A DNA stretch of 64,000 nt from Microvirga sp. (lineage in GTDB: Bacteria; Pseudomonadota; Alphaproteobacteria; Rhizobiales; Beijerinckiaceae): positions 1 to 64,000 of the forward strand of contig NZ_JACXAB010000019.1 of assembly GCF_014699075.1 (NCBI RefSeq), written 5' to 3'. The notes under the pieces were generated by a model that searched no databases, was not told the DNA's origin, and saw nothing but the letters and a program-made list of their open reading frames with translations. Numbering within the stretch: position 1 is the stretch's first letter; the number at the start of each line of letters is the position of its first letter. The translations under genes and the position numbers were made by a program. This document shows, one piece after another, positions 27,243 to 34,901 of the stretch.

Positions 27243-28039
27243 ATGATAAGATTGATGCAAATCGCCTGTGCGGTTGCTGCATGGCTAGGCCTGAGCGCGC
27301 GGTTGTCTGCTACTTGGGCGGAGTCGGAAAGCTGCCCTGGCCCGATTGCCTTCCGAGACACTCTGTTGTCATGGGCTGCGTTGCGCCAAGACGAGGTTGA
27401 CCTTACCTTCGTGGGCCACGCCACCTTCCTGATCGGGATACCGCAGGGAGTACGGATCGCCACCGACGACAGCGATGGCACACATCCGCGCGTCACGCCC
27501 GACGTGGCCACGATGAACAAGGCGCACTCCACCCACTTCAGCTACGTCCGGATCCGGGAATCAAACATGTGCTCAAGGGCTGGAACCCCGCCGGAGGGCC
27601 TGCCGTCCAGGACCTGACCGTGCAGGATGTGCGCATCAGGAATGTGCCAACGAACATCCGCAGCTATTGTGGAGCGACGGAATACAATGGCAACTCTATC
27701 TTCGTGTTTGAGACCGCCCAGCTATTCATCCCTCATTTGGGTCACCTGCACCACACCCTCTCGCCCAAGCATTTGAAGAAGCTAGGGCGCATCAATGTTC
27801 TGCTGGTGCCGGTGGATGGTGGTTACACGCTGGAGACGTTCGACATGATGGAGGTGCTGCGGGCAATCAATGCTCCGCTGATGATCCCGATGCACTTCTT
27901 CGGACCCTCTACCCTCAACCGATTTCTTGAATCGGCTCGGGAGGACTTCCAAGTAGAGTTTAGCGACACTGCGGCCATCACCCTCGCGCGCCGCGCTGCC
28001 GAAAACTACGAAGATCCTGGTCCTCTGCCGGGGCGCTGA
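27243..28039 (+). pseudogene. Frameshifted metallo-beta-lactamase-fold hydrolase (UlaG-like)
   Basis: Two open frames make one protein. The first (27243 to about 27546) has a signal peptide, then VDLTFVGHATFLI and the VTPDVATMNKAHSTHFSY segment. The second resumes at PDPGIKHVLKGW and runs through NSIFVFET, HLGHLHHTLSP, VPVDGGYT and MIPMHFFGPST to the stop at 28039. The join needs one base added near 27546-27547, consistent with a single deletion. The THxDHxD-type metal site seems altered (DGTHPR, NKAHSTH), as in UlaG-like relatives. A sequencing error is the main alternative to a true pseudogene. Confidence 0.8.
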
Positions 28040-28050
28040 ACAGCTGGAAA

Positions 28051-28119
28051 ACAGCTCCATCCAACCATCTGACTTTTAATCAAAGAGCTCTGGATTCGAG
28101 TCCCAGCATGCTGGTCCCA
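28051..28119 (+). other. tRNA-Lys(TTT)-like relic
   Basis: The stretch contains CTGACTTTTAATCA, the anticodon stem-loop pattern of tRNA-Lys with TTT at 28075-28077. AGAGC and a T-arm-like CTGGATTCGAGTCCCAG follow, then CTGGTCCCA. The D-arm and the acceptor stem do not pair properly, so this looks like a decayed tRNA or the tail of one left by an old integration. It is not a functional tRNA as read. Confidence 0.35.
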
Positions 28120-28396
28120 GACACCCCCATATCCGCTTCTGGACGGTCGTGGCCGAATCTGATCGCCTTGGCCGGGGCAGCGATGGTCTAGCGGCCCATC
28201 CTCCACTTAAAGAACATAGTCACCATTTCAGAGGGGTAGCCGCTGTCGGAAACGAGGTTGCCTACTGCTGAGACATTGGTGGTTTGATGATTTGAGCCAA
28301 GGCAGTTCTGTTAGGAAACTTTGGCCTTAAGCTACTGTCGGCGCCCACCCTGCGGACTTGAGGAATAAGTCAACAAGTAGAAGAATTTAGATCAAC

Positions 28397-28425
28397 GGAA
28401 TGGCGGAGACGGAGGGCTTCGAACC
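28397..28425. repeat. Left attachment-site copy (3' end of tRNA-Ser)
   Basis: From 28401, TGGCGGAGACGGAGGGCTTC and the following GAACC match 30730-30754 of the tRNA-Ser gene with one difference (C for A). The copy covers the CCA end, acceptor stem and T-arm, the usual crossover zone for tyrosine recombinases. Bases 28397-28400 (GGAA) are shared with the copy at 16692 but not with the tRNA gene. Confidence 0.82.
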
Positions 28426-28526
28426 CCCTCCGTACACTTTCCAGGGTATTTGGAGGGTAACTCAGGGCCAAAATACATAATGAACTCAATGGCCCCTTAC
28501 CCTGGGCTACCCCTCGATGTCCTTCA

Positions 28527-28548
28527 ATTATCCCTGGAATTATCCCTG
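28527..28548 (+). repeat. Inner 22-bp direct repeat, left copy
   Basis: This sequence is two tandem units of ATTATCCCTG separated by GA (ATTATCCCTG-GA-ATTATCCCTG). The identical 22 bases recur at 30674-30695 in the same orientation. Both copies lie just inside the tRNA-Ser-derived att copies (about 100 and 35 bases away), where integrase arm-binding sites would be expected. Confidence 0.8.
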
Positions 28549-28808
28549 AGAATGGACCAATGTGATCGCTGCTTTGGCCCGAGATAGCGCTAGGGGAGCC
28601 GGCAACGGCTTGATTGGACTGCGCCCTTTCTCAAAGCAGGGAAGGCCCAGCTCGTAACGCTTCGGGCGTGAGAGAGGGGACAACCAATGGTTGGGCATCT
28701 GCTCCCGGGCGGGCCTTCCATTCACTTTGGTCCCAGGGATAAGGGAGCCGCTTCGGCGGCGGCGCGCTGGGCCCGGCGCGTCCCAAGAATATTGGTCTGG
28801 GGCGAAGT

Positions 28809-29390
28809 ATGTTTGAGTGGTTACAGGGGCTTTCGGGCGGAGCCGCTGCCTTCGTGGGGTCGCTAACTGGGTCCGCAATTGGTCTGATCGCCCTGCTGCT
28901 GGGCGCGCTTTTCAATGCTTACCTAAATCGGCGGAGGGATGATGCGCTCCGCAGCGCCGACGCGCGCTCAGTTGCTGCCGCACTGCGAGCTGAGCTGATT
29001 TCTATCGAAGAGATGCTGCTTGCGAATGCAAAGACCCTCGGCAGCGTCAATGGCGAGGATTCTTTCTACACTCCGAACGTTGGGAATTTGGTTCGGGTGA
29101 TGCCTGAACTAATCTCTAAACTTGGGCTACTCGACGTCGAAACCGTCAAAGCGATTTTGAGGGCTTACGGGCTGATCGACCAGCACTCACAGCAACTCAT
29201 TCTCCTTGGTGGCATTCCCACGGGAGCTAAGGGCCTAGACGGGCGCTTAGTGCTCATGAGAAATCAGCATGCTCCTCTCACAGCTCAGCTAAACCGAAAT
29301 TATGCTCAGACGGTGCGAGAGGCGGTTGACCGCCTCGACCCATACGTCACCCCGAAATCTCGTATGAGATCGCGGCCTCGCGCAGCTTGA
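28809..29390 (+). CDS. Membrane-anchored protein of the integrative element (193 aa)
   Basis: The N-terminus has one hydrophobic helix (about residues 14-36, AFVGSLTGSAIGLIALLLGALF), followed by a basic NRRRDD stop-transfer and a long cytoplasmic helical region of about 150 residues (ALRAELISIEEMLLANAKTL, ELISKLGLLDVETVKAI). No enzymatic motif is seen. Comparable single-helix proteins of unknown role are common phage and island cargo. Its 3' end overlaps the convergent small ORF by 44 bases. There is no good ribosome binding site beyond a GGGGCGAAG stretch. Confidence 0.6.
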   Translation: MFEWLQGLSGGAAAFVGSLTGSAIGLIALLLGALFNAYLNRRRDDALRSADARSVAAALRAELISIEEMLLANAKTLGSVNGEDSFYTPNVGNLVRVMPELISKLGLLDVETVKAILRAYGLIDQHSQQLILLGGIPTGAKGLDGRLVLMRNQHAPLTAQLNRNYAQTVREAVDRLDPYVTPKSRMRSRPRAA

Positions 29391-29580
29391 GCCGCAGCCG
29401 GGCGATCTCGAACGCTGCATCGCTCGCCAGGCGGTGGTAGTGATCAGCCTCCTGGATGCTCCCGCCACAGGCGTTGCGGCGCCACATCCTGATTTGCTCG
29501 GCACGCGCAGCTTCCTCCTGTCGCAAGCGGGAGAGGATGTCGTCAGTACTGACGCGCTGGATCTCGTCGAGGTCACTTAT
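29347..29580 (-). pseudogene. Small element ORF with lost ATG (77 codons)
   Basis: The frame reads (M)SDLDEIQRVSTDDILSRL and continues as a charged helical protein to EISG and a TGA at 29347. Its composition is far more protein-like than the Ser/Arg-rich GTG-started frame over the same bases. At the expected start there is ATA instead of ATG, nine bases after AGGAGG. With ATG the junction would read ATGA and overlap the methyltransferase stop in the usual coupled manner. A G-to-A change would turn this into ATAA and keep a methyltransferase stop (TAA). Weak initiation at ATA cannot be excluded. Confidence 0.55.
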
Positions 29581-30320
29581 GTCAGGCCGCCTCCTGCTGC
29601 GCGTCCAGCGAGAATAGTAAATGCTGCTGCTGCCACTCTTGGAACCTGTCCGTTCCCAAGGGCTGTAAGCTGCTCCACCCGCGCGGCCACCCCATGAGCC
29701 AAGATACCCACTCCGGGTTCAGTGGGCCATTCAGCTCCTTTTCGGAAACCATGGTGCGCAACTTCGCCCGTGCTCCCGATCCGCCCCATTTGCACAGGGC
29801 TGCGCCGCCGGTTGCAGTCACTGCTGTTGGCGTGGGCCACAATCCAGATGCGCTCTCGTAAATGGGGAGCGCCGGTGTCGGCTGCAGATACGACACCCCA
29901 CTCCGCATCGAACCCCATCTCGGCCAAGTCTCCGAGAACTCGTCCAAGCCCTCTAGAAGTGAGCATTGCGGAGTTTTCCACGAGGACGTAGCGTGGTCGT
30001 ACCTCGCGAACGATCCTTGCCATTTCTCGCCAGAGCCCGCTGCGCGCTCCATTGATGCCAGCTCCACGCCCCGCGGCACTGATATCCTAGCAGGGAAAGC
30101 CGCCAGAAACGACATCAAGACGGCCACACCAAGGGCGTCCGTCAAAGGTGCGAACGTCATCCCAGATCGGGAAGGGCCGGAGAAGTCCGTCATTCTGTCG
30201 AGCGGCAAGTACGCTTGCGGCGTGGGCGTTCCATTCGACTGCGCAAATTGTTCGCCATCCGAGCAGATGGCCTCCGAGTATTCCTCCACCAGCGCCCGCG
30301 AAAAGAGCCAACTCATTCAT
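29577..30320 (-). pseudogene. Phage-type DNA cytosine-5 methyltransferase with in-frame stop
   Basis: The first part (30320 to 30090) begins MNELALFAGAGGGILGG (motif I) and ends at GGFPC, the catalytic Cys of motif IV. The next codon is TAG (complement of 30087-30089), where Gln is expected. The frame then stays open: DISAAGRGAGI, VENSAML (motif VI), RERIWIVA (motif VIII), and LGNGQVPRVAAAAF (motif X), to a TAA at 29577. The composite has 247 codons with a very short target-recognition region. Only a C-to-T change (CAG to TAG) separates it from an intact enzyme. An amber suppressor tRNA would restore it. Confidence 0.88.
29582..30316 (-). CDS. 244-aa ORF overprinting the methyltransferase gene in another frame
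   Basis: This frame starts at the second ATG of ATGAATG, four bases after the methyltransferase start, and runs uninterrupted through the whole gene. It begins MSWLFSRALVEEYSEA, has TPTPQAYLPLDRMTDF and FARYDHATSSWKTPQCSLL in the middle, and LNPEWVSWLMGWPRGW near the end. From memory these segments resemble proteins annotated in many phages next to cytosine methyltransferases. It is Trp/Ser/Pro-rich with no recognised catalytic motif. Both frames look conserved, which suggests true overlapping coding; an annotation artefact spread through databases is the alternative. Confidence 0.5.
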   Translation of the reverse strand: MSWLFSRALVEEYSEAICSDGEQFAQSNGTPTPQAYLPLDRMTDFSGPSRSGMTFAPLTDALGVAVLMSFLAAFPARISVPRGVELASMERAAGSGEKWQGSFARYDHATSSWKTPQCSLLEGLDEFSETWPRWGSMRSGVSYLQPTPALPIYESASGLWPTPTAVTATGGAALCKWGGSGARAKLRTMVSEKELNGPLNPEWVSWLMGWPRGWSSLQPLGTDRFQEWQQQHLLFSLDAQQEAA

Positions 30321-30729
30321 TTTATCTCATTATCTCAAAATATTGTTCATCCTCCAGGCGTACCCAGAGCCCCTATGTGCTTCAAATAACAGGTGAATTA
30401 TTCACAGGCTCATTTGCGCGGCCGCTTTCAAGCGCGCCAACGAAAGATTGTAACTCGGAAACGGAACTGTGGTGATTGGTTTTGGCTATCGGTGTCTTCC
30501 CGCCGATAGCGTCTGCTCGTACTGAGGGTAAGGCACTGTTGAGTCATGCGCCGGGCAAGCTAGGACGCTCATGAGCAAGAGGCCCGATGGTCGGATTTCC
30601 TAAGCGGCGCAAGGATTTACGAACCGGGTTATCCCCGCAGTTACCACAACTCTTTCCACTGAATCCCAAGCTTATTATCCCTGGAATTATCCCTGTGAGA
30701 TAAAAAGCTCAATGATTTCAATGAGTTAG
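30321..30729. other. Right flank of the integrative remnant, no gene
   Basis: About 410 bases between the methyltransferase start and the tRNA-Ser gene hold no credible ORF. The 22-bp direct repeat lies at 30674-30695. In a complete element the integrase gene would usually sit here beside the tRNA, but nothing resembling one remains. Confidence 0.6.
30674..30695 (+). repeat. Inner 22-bp direct repeat, right copy
   Basis: Identical to 28527-28548 over 22 bases and in the same orientation. It sits 35 bases inside the tRNA-Ser 3' end. Confidence 0.8.
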
Positions 30730-30820
30730 TGGCGGAGACGGAGGGATTCGAACCCTCGATACCCTTTTGGGGTATGCTCATTTAGCAAACGAGTGCCTTC
30801 AGCCGCTCGGCCACGTCTCC
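30730..30820 (-). tRNA. tRNA-Ser (anticodon GCT)
   Basis: The minus strand starts GGAGACGTGGCCGAGCGG and ends CGTCTCCGCCA, with a complete acceptor stem and encoded CCA. The anticodon arm is CTCGT-TTGCTAA-ATGAG, giving GCT (reads AGC/AGU). A long variable arm (TACCCCAAAAGGGTA) is typical of class II tRNA-Ser, and the T-arm is GAGGGTTCGAATCCCTC. The 91-base gene is intact and is the integration target of the element lying to its left. Confidence 0.97.
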
Positions 30821-30930
30821 AGGCGAAAAGGCAGGATCGGGATCCCGCTTCGCAGGTGGCGCAATAGACGCGAACAGGGTGCTTTCGTCAAGGTCCAAAT
30901 TCGCCGGCCGCGGAGGGGCGGCAGGGCCCG

Positions 30931-31194
30931 TCAGGAGGCCGGAGCGGCCTCCGCCATGGCATAAAGATCCTTGATCTCCTCGAGGCCCCGGATTGCAGGT
31001 CCGGAGGGCCTCACGATGACGGCGCTCAGCTGCCGGAACTTGTCATCGGCCCAATCCTCGACAACCAGGGTGACCGCGTCCCGAAGAGTTAGCGTCGCGA
31101 CTTTGCCGGCCATGGTCTGGCCGACAGGACCCTCAAACGGGCGATTGAGCGCAAGGAGGTCGACCATCTCGTCGAGATTGTAGGCTGCAATCAC
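30931..31194 (-). CDS. Small hypothetical protein (87 aa, GTG start)
   Basis: From the GTG at 31194 the protein begins VIAAYNLDEMVDLLAL. A GGAGAGG lies three to four bases upstream. It has alternating strands and helices (VATLTLRDAVTLVVEDWADDKFRQ, IRGLEEIKDLYAMAE), no signal or membrane segment, and a balanced charge. An ATG further upstream at 31239 would add a Cys-rich start (SRDCSDCS) but lacks a binding site. No family recognised. It lies just beyond the tRNA-Ser gene. Confidence 0.6.
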   Translation of the reverse strand: MIAAYNLDEMVDLLALNRPFEGPVGQTMAGKVATLTLRDAVTLVVEDWADDKFRQLSAVIVRPSGPAIRGLEEIKDLYAMAEAAPAS

Positions 31195-31357
31195 AATCCT
31201 CTCCAATGAACAATCCGAACAATCTCGGCTTTTGGGCATACAATTGTGGCAACTGAATGCCCAAGCTTGCGGCAGGCTGGCCTTGGTCAGGAGGCATGGA
31301 CCTAAAGCGCCCTTTATCCCCAGGGTTGACGCCTTGAGTGCGATAGAATGTTTCGAG

Positions 31358-31591
31358 TCAGTTCAAACTCGCCCTTTGTGCGCTGTTGTCCGGAAGCGGA
31401 GTCGTTGCCTCGGCTTCATCCGGTAAGATGAGGACGGAAACGGCATGGCCGCTGGAAGCGAGACTGTCGGCGGCATCGAACGCAGAGCGCTCCGCGTCCT
31501 GCCATGTTGCAAACGCCGTCTGCTTTCGGTCCGCGTAGGTGACCAGCCACTCGCCCTGAAACTTGAAGACGACAAACCGATCCGTATGCAT
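31358..31591 (-). CDS. Small DUF2188-like protein (77 aa)
   Basis: The ATG at 31591 has GAGGGAGAAG upstream. The sequence (MHTDRFVVFKFQGEWLVTY, ATWQDAERSAFDAADSLASSGHAVSVLILPD) has the strand-strand-helix-strand outline of DUF2188 proteins, in which a short beta sheet packs on one helix. That match is a resemblance only. It is cytoplasmic and of unknown role. It stands alone between two other minus-strand small genes. Confidence 0.6.
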   Translation of the reverse strand: MHTDRFVVFKFQGEWLVTYADRKQTAFATWQDAERSAFDAADSLASSGHAVSVLILPDEAEATTPLPDNSAQRASLN

Positions 31592-31845
31592 CAGCTTCTC
31601 CCTCACTCCGCCCTTTGACGAAGCGGGAGAAGCCTATCCGATTGCGAGGCGCGTCGGGGAAAACGATGGGGGTAGGCGACCAGGACAAAAGGGTAGAGTT
31701 TCTCAAGTCACAGCGATCACACCTCAAGAAGGATAGTCTGCCCGTCGCCGGCGCCGCTCTCAGGAGTGTCAAAAGATCGACTGCGCCCCGGATTTGGGCC
31801 GGGAGCGCAGCGCTTGTACACGATGAATCCGGTGAAGCAGTTCGA

Positions 31846-32349
31846 CTAGAATTCCTGCTCGCTCGGAACGCGCCCGTTGGGTGTGTACTGATCCACCGCT
31901 TTTGGCAGCTCCCTCGACAGGCGAGACAGAAGCTCCTCGCGGGAAAGCCCGGTCTGCTGCGTCAGCGTCGCGAGCACGTCGGGATCGATAGCGTGCTCCA
32001 GTTGGTCCGGTGCAACCTCCTTGTTGGGACCGGTGCCCACCCAGGAATCGACCGTGTCGCCATGGCCGTTCTGGCGGAAGCTGTTGATCAATTCACCCAG
32101 GCCGCCGCTCACCAGGCCGCCGGGGCTCGCATTGCCGCTCAGGCCACCCAGAAGCCCGCCCAGGCCTCCGCCGCCGAGAAGGCCACCGAGCCCGCCCATT
32201 CCGCCCGACTGCTGGCCCGCTCCTCCCGGCAAACCGGTCCGGTTGCCCGAGGCGCCGCCGAGCATCTCGGCAAGTTTGTCCCTGTTCTGGTAACCGGCAA
32301 CGGCCAGAAGGCCCAGAAGCGCTGTCATGGATGGAAAGCCGCGGCTCAT
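31846..32349 (-). CDS. YidB-like (DUF937) protein
   Basis: The 167-residue protein starts at the ATG at 32349 with GGAG upstream. A short N-terminal helix ([13 protein letters not shown]) is followed by a Gly/Leu-rich low-complexity repeat (residues about 45-90). The YidB signature then appears: [22 protein letters not shown] and [34 protein letters not shown]. YidB-family proteins are of uncertain function and often reach the envelope. The Gly-rich stretch may be flexible or aggregation-prone. Confidence 0.88.
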   Translation of the reverse strand: MSRGFPSMTALLGLLAVAGYQNRDKLAEMLGGASGNRTGLPGGAGQQSGGMGGLGGLLGGGGLGGLLGGLSGNASPGGLVSGGLGELINSFRQNGHGDTVDSWVGTGPNKEVAPDQLEHAIDPDVLATLTQQTGLSREELLSRLSRELPKAVDQYTPNGRVPSEQEF

Positions 32350-32541
32350 GTCGTTTCTCCTCATTCGATGGACGGGGAATCGCAAGTGCACCGAAAGGGT
32401 TCCCTCCAAGCCTCTTTTTCCGGCTGAAGCGCCGTGCAAGAACGTGAATATGGGTTGGCAGGGGTGCAGAAGGCTTTACGCTGTCGACCGTATCAGCCGC
32501 GATGCCCGCCATCCTGCGCAGTAGGCGGTGAAGGGAAGTCG

Positions 32542-33696
32542 ATGAAGACATTCGATGTAGCGGTGATCGGGCTCGGCGCCATGGGCAGCGCTGCTCTGTT
32601 CAACCTGGCCCGCCAGGGTCACCGCGTCGTCGGCATCGAGCAGTTCGAACCAGGCCATGACAGGGGATCGTCGCACGGCGAGAGCAGGATCATCCGCCTG
32701 TCCTATTTCGAGCACCCGTCCTACGTGCCTCTGGTGCGGCGGGCCCTGGAGAAATGGCGCGAGCTGGAGGACGTCTCCGGCGAAACGATCCTGACGGTGA
32801 CGGGTGTTCTCGAAGCGGGTTATCCGGGATCTCCCATCGTGAGCGGCTCCCTCGATGCCTCCAGGCAGCACGGGCTGACTCATGACGTGTTGACCGCGGC
32901 GGAGATCACCCGGCGTTTTCCCGGCTTCAAGGTTCCGTCTCACTGGACCGGCCTCTTCCAACCCGAAGGCGGGTTCCTTCGGCCGGAACTGGCCATACGG
33001 TCCTTCGTGCGGTTGGCCGAGAAGCAGGGCGCGGAAACCCGCATGAACACGCGTGTCGTGGCCATCGAGCCCTTCGGTGCGGGGATCCGGGTGCGGACAG
33101 ACACGGAGGTGATCGAGGCCGGCTCGGTGATCGTGGCGACCGGTGCGTGGATCGGCGACTTCGCGCCCGCGCTGACGCCGCATCTCAAGATCACCCGTCA
33201 GGTGCTCGGCTGGTTCTCGCCGCTCGAGCCCTCGCTCTTCACGCCGGATCGCTGCCCGGTCTTCCTGCTCGAATCCGAAGACGATGCCTGCTACGGATTC
33301 CCGGATTTCGCCGGCACCGGCGTCAAGACAGCCTCCCATCGGGAGGGAACGGTCCTGCCGACGGCAGGTGACCTGGCGCAGGATGGCGGTCCCGCCGACG
33401 AGGCGCAGATCCGGCGGATGCTCAAGCTGGCGATGCCGGATGCGAACGGCCCCCTTCGACAGATGCGCGCCTGCATGTACACCCGTACGCCGGACGAGGA
33501 TTTCGTGATCGATCTCTCGCCTGTCGACCCGCGGATCGTTCTCGCGTCGCCATGTTCGGGACATGGCTTCAAGTTCGCCAGCGTCATCGGCGAGGTGTTG
33601 GCCGACCTTGCTCTGGGGAAGACATCTGCGAGCGACATCTCCCGTTTCCGGGTCCGCCGGTTCGGAGCACAATTGGTTCAAGACGCCAACGCATAG
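32542..33696 (+). CDS. FAD-dependent sarcosine oxidase / N-methyltryptophan oxidase-type enzyme
   Basis: This 384-residue monomeric-sarcosine-oxidase-family enzyme oxidises N-methyl amino acids or similar secondary amines with O2. The N-terminal FAD-binding motif is VIGLGAMGSAALFNLARQG. SSHGESRIIRLSYFEHPSYVPL is the family signature with the flavin-contacting Arg. CMYTRTPDEDFVIDL and PCSGHGFKF lie near the C-terminus, the first including the Cys that usually bears covalent FAD. The ATG at 32542 is preceded by GAAGGGAAG. An amino-acid binding protein gene follows 31 bases later, suggesting uptake and oxidation of a related amine. Confidence 0.85.
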   Translation: MKTFDVAVIGLGAMGSAALFNLARQGHRVVGIEQFEPGHDRGSSHGESRIIRLSYFEHPSYVPLVRRALEKWRELEDVSGETILTVTGVLEAGYPGSPIVSGSLDASRQHGLTHDVLTAAEITRRFPGFKVPSHWTGLFQPEGGFLRPELAIRSFVRLAEKQGAETRMNTRVVAIEPFGAGIRVRTDTEVIEAGSVIVATGAWIGDFAPALTPHLKITRQVLGWFSPLEPSLFTPDRCPVFLLESEDDACYGFPDFAGTGVKTASHREGTVLPTAGDLAQDGGPADEAQIRRMLKLAMPDANGPLRQMRACMYTRTPDEDFVIDLSPVDPRIVLASPCSGHGFKFASVIGEVLADLALGKTSASDISRFRVRRFGAQLVQDANA

Positions 33697-33727
33697 AAAC
33701 TAAACAGTCGAACATGGAGGCAAGCCC

Positions 33728-34846
33728 ATGAAGAGAGCATACGCCTATCAATTGTCTGCCCTGTCCCTGCTGGTCAGCGCTGGCTTCGCGCAGGCTGCGG
33801 AGATCACCATCGCGGTGGCGGGCCCGTTGACGGGAGCGGTGGCCAGCATCGGCGAGCAGCTCAAGAACGGCGCCGAGTTGGCCGCGCAGGCCATCAACAA
33901 GAATGGCGGCGTCAACGGCAACACGATCAAGATCGTCGTGCATGACGATGCCTGCGATCCCAAGCAGGCCGTCGCCATTGCCAACCGCATCATTTCCGAC
34001 GGCGTCAAGTTCGTCGATGGCCATGCCTGCTCCGGTTCCTCGATCCCGGCCTCCGAGATCTATGCGGAGGCCGACGTGCTGATGATGAGCCCGGCGTCCA
34101 GCAATCCGGCCATGACCGACAAGGCGGCGGAGCAGGGCTGGACGACGATCATGCGCCTCTATGGGCGCGACGACGCGCAGGGCCGCTTCATCGGGCCATG
34201 GATCAAGCAGAATTATGGGTCGAAGAAGATTGCGATCCTTCACGACAAGAGCGCCTACGGCAAAGGGCTGGCGGATGTGGTGCGGGCCTCGCTGAACGGC
34301 GCAGGCGTCAAGGAGGTGCTGTACGAGGGCATCAACGCCGGCGAGAAGGACTACACGGCGGTGGTCAATCGCCTCAAGAGCCAGGGTGTCGAGTTCCTGT
34401 ATTTCGGGGGCTACCACACAGAGGCCGGCCTCCTCATGCGCCAAGCCGCGGATCAGAACTACAAGTTCCAGCTCATGATGGGCGACAGTCTCGCGACTCC
34501 GGAATTCGCCTCGGTGGCAGGACCTGCGGCTGAGGGAACCCTTTTCACCTTCCCGCCCGATGCCCGCCGCAGCGAGGCGGCCAAGGAGGCGCTGGCGCAG
34601 TTCAAGCAGATCGGATTCGAGCCCGAGGGCTTCACCCTGTTCTCCTACGCGACCGTCCAGGCAATCGCGGAAGGCATCAGGAAGGCCGGCAGCGCGGACC
34701 CGAAGGCGGTGGCCAAGGCCCTGCGCAGCACCAGTGTCGACACGGTGATCGGTCCGGTGACCTTCGACCAGAAGGGCGACATCAAGGACCCAAAATACGA
34801 CATCAATGTCTGGAAGGGCGGGACCTACAGCAAGCTGGCCCAGTAG
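33728..34846 (+). CDS. Branched-chain amino acid ABC transporter substrate-binding protein (LivJ/K-like)
   Basis: The 372-residue periplasmic binding protein has a signal peptide (cleavage near AGFAQA-AE). The type I periplasmic fold starts ITIAVAGPLTGAVASIGEQLKNGAELA, with the conserved VVHDDACDPKQAVAIAN and DGHACSGSSIPASEIYAEA segments that shape the amino-acid site. Two cysteines in the N-lobe (DACD, HACS) match the disulfide typical of LivJ/LivK. GGAGGC precedes the ATG. No permease or ATPase genes adjoin, so it must use a transporter encoded elsewhere. Confidence 0.9.
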   Translation: MKRAYAYQLSALSLLVSAGFAQAAEITIAVAGPLTGAVASIGEQLKNGAELAAQAINKNGGVNGNTIKIVVHDDACDPKQAVAIANRIISDGVKFVDGHACSGSSIPASEIYAEADVLMMSPASSNPAMTDKAAEQGWTTIMRLYGRDDAQGRFIGPWIKQNYGSKKIAILHDKSAYGKGLADVVRASLNGAGVKEVLYEGINAGEKDYTAVVNRLKSQGVEFLYFGGYHTEAGLLMRQAADQNYKFQLMMGDSLATPEFASVAGPAAEGTLFTFPPDARRSEAAKEALAQFKQIGFEPEGFTLFSYATVQAIAEGIRKAGSADPKAVAKALRSTSVDTVIGPVTFDQKGDIKDPKYDINVWKGGTYSKLAQ

Positions 34847-34868
34847 GCGTGTGGGTGGTTGATCGGCG

Positions 34869-34897
34869 AGGGCGGCTCCGAAAGGAACCGCCCTTTG
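34869..34897 (+). terminator. Terminator of the binding-protein gene
   Basis: AGGGCGGCTCC pairs with GGAACCGCCCT around a GAAA tetraloop, then TTG. It lies 23 bases after the stop codon and just before the end of the convergent gene. Confidence 0.72.
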
Positions 34898-34901
34898 TCA
34901 T

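Larger units (their letters stand above)
28401..30754. mobile_element. Remnant of an integrative element at tRNA-Ser(GCT), 2.3 kb
   Basis: The right edge is the intact tRNA-Ser gene and the left edge is a 25-bp copy of its 3' end (24 of 25 identical). Just inside both edges is the same 22-bp direct repeat. Content is phage-like: a membrane protein, a decayed small ORF, and a broken cytosine methyltransferase with an overlapping frame. No integrase gene or fragment is seen, so the element cannot move on its own and has probably been deleted internally. Confidence 0.75.

Noticed and set aside
28540..28878. Arg/Pro-rich minus-strand frame upstream of the element's membrane protein
   Set aside because: No ribosome binding site and low-complexity composition; it overlaps the start of a better frame.
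29289..29576. GTG-started Ser/Arg-rich frame at the end of the methyltransferase gene
   Set aside because: The adjacent frame (29347-29580) is far more protein-like, even though its start is ATA.
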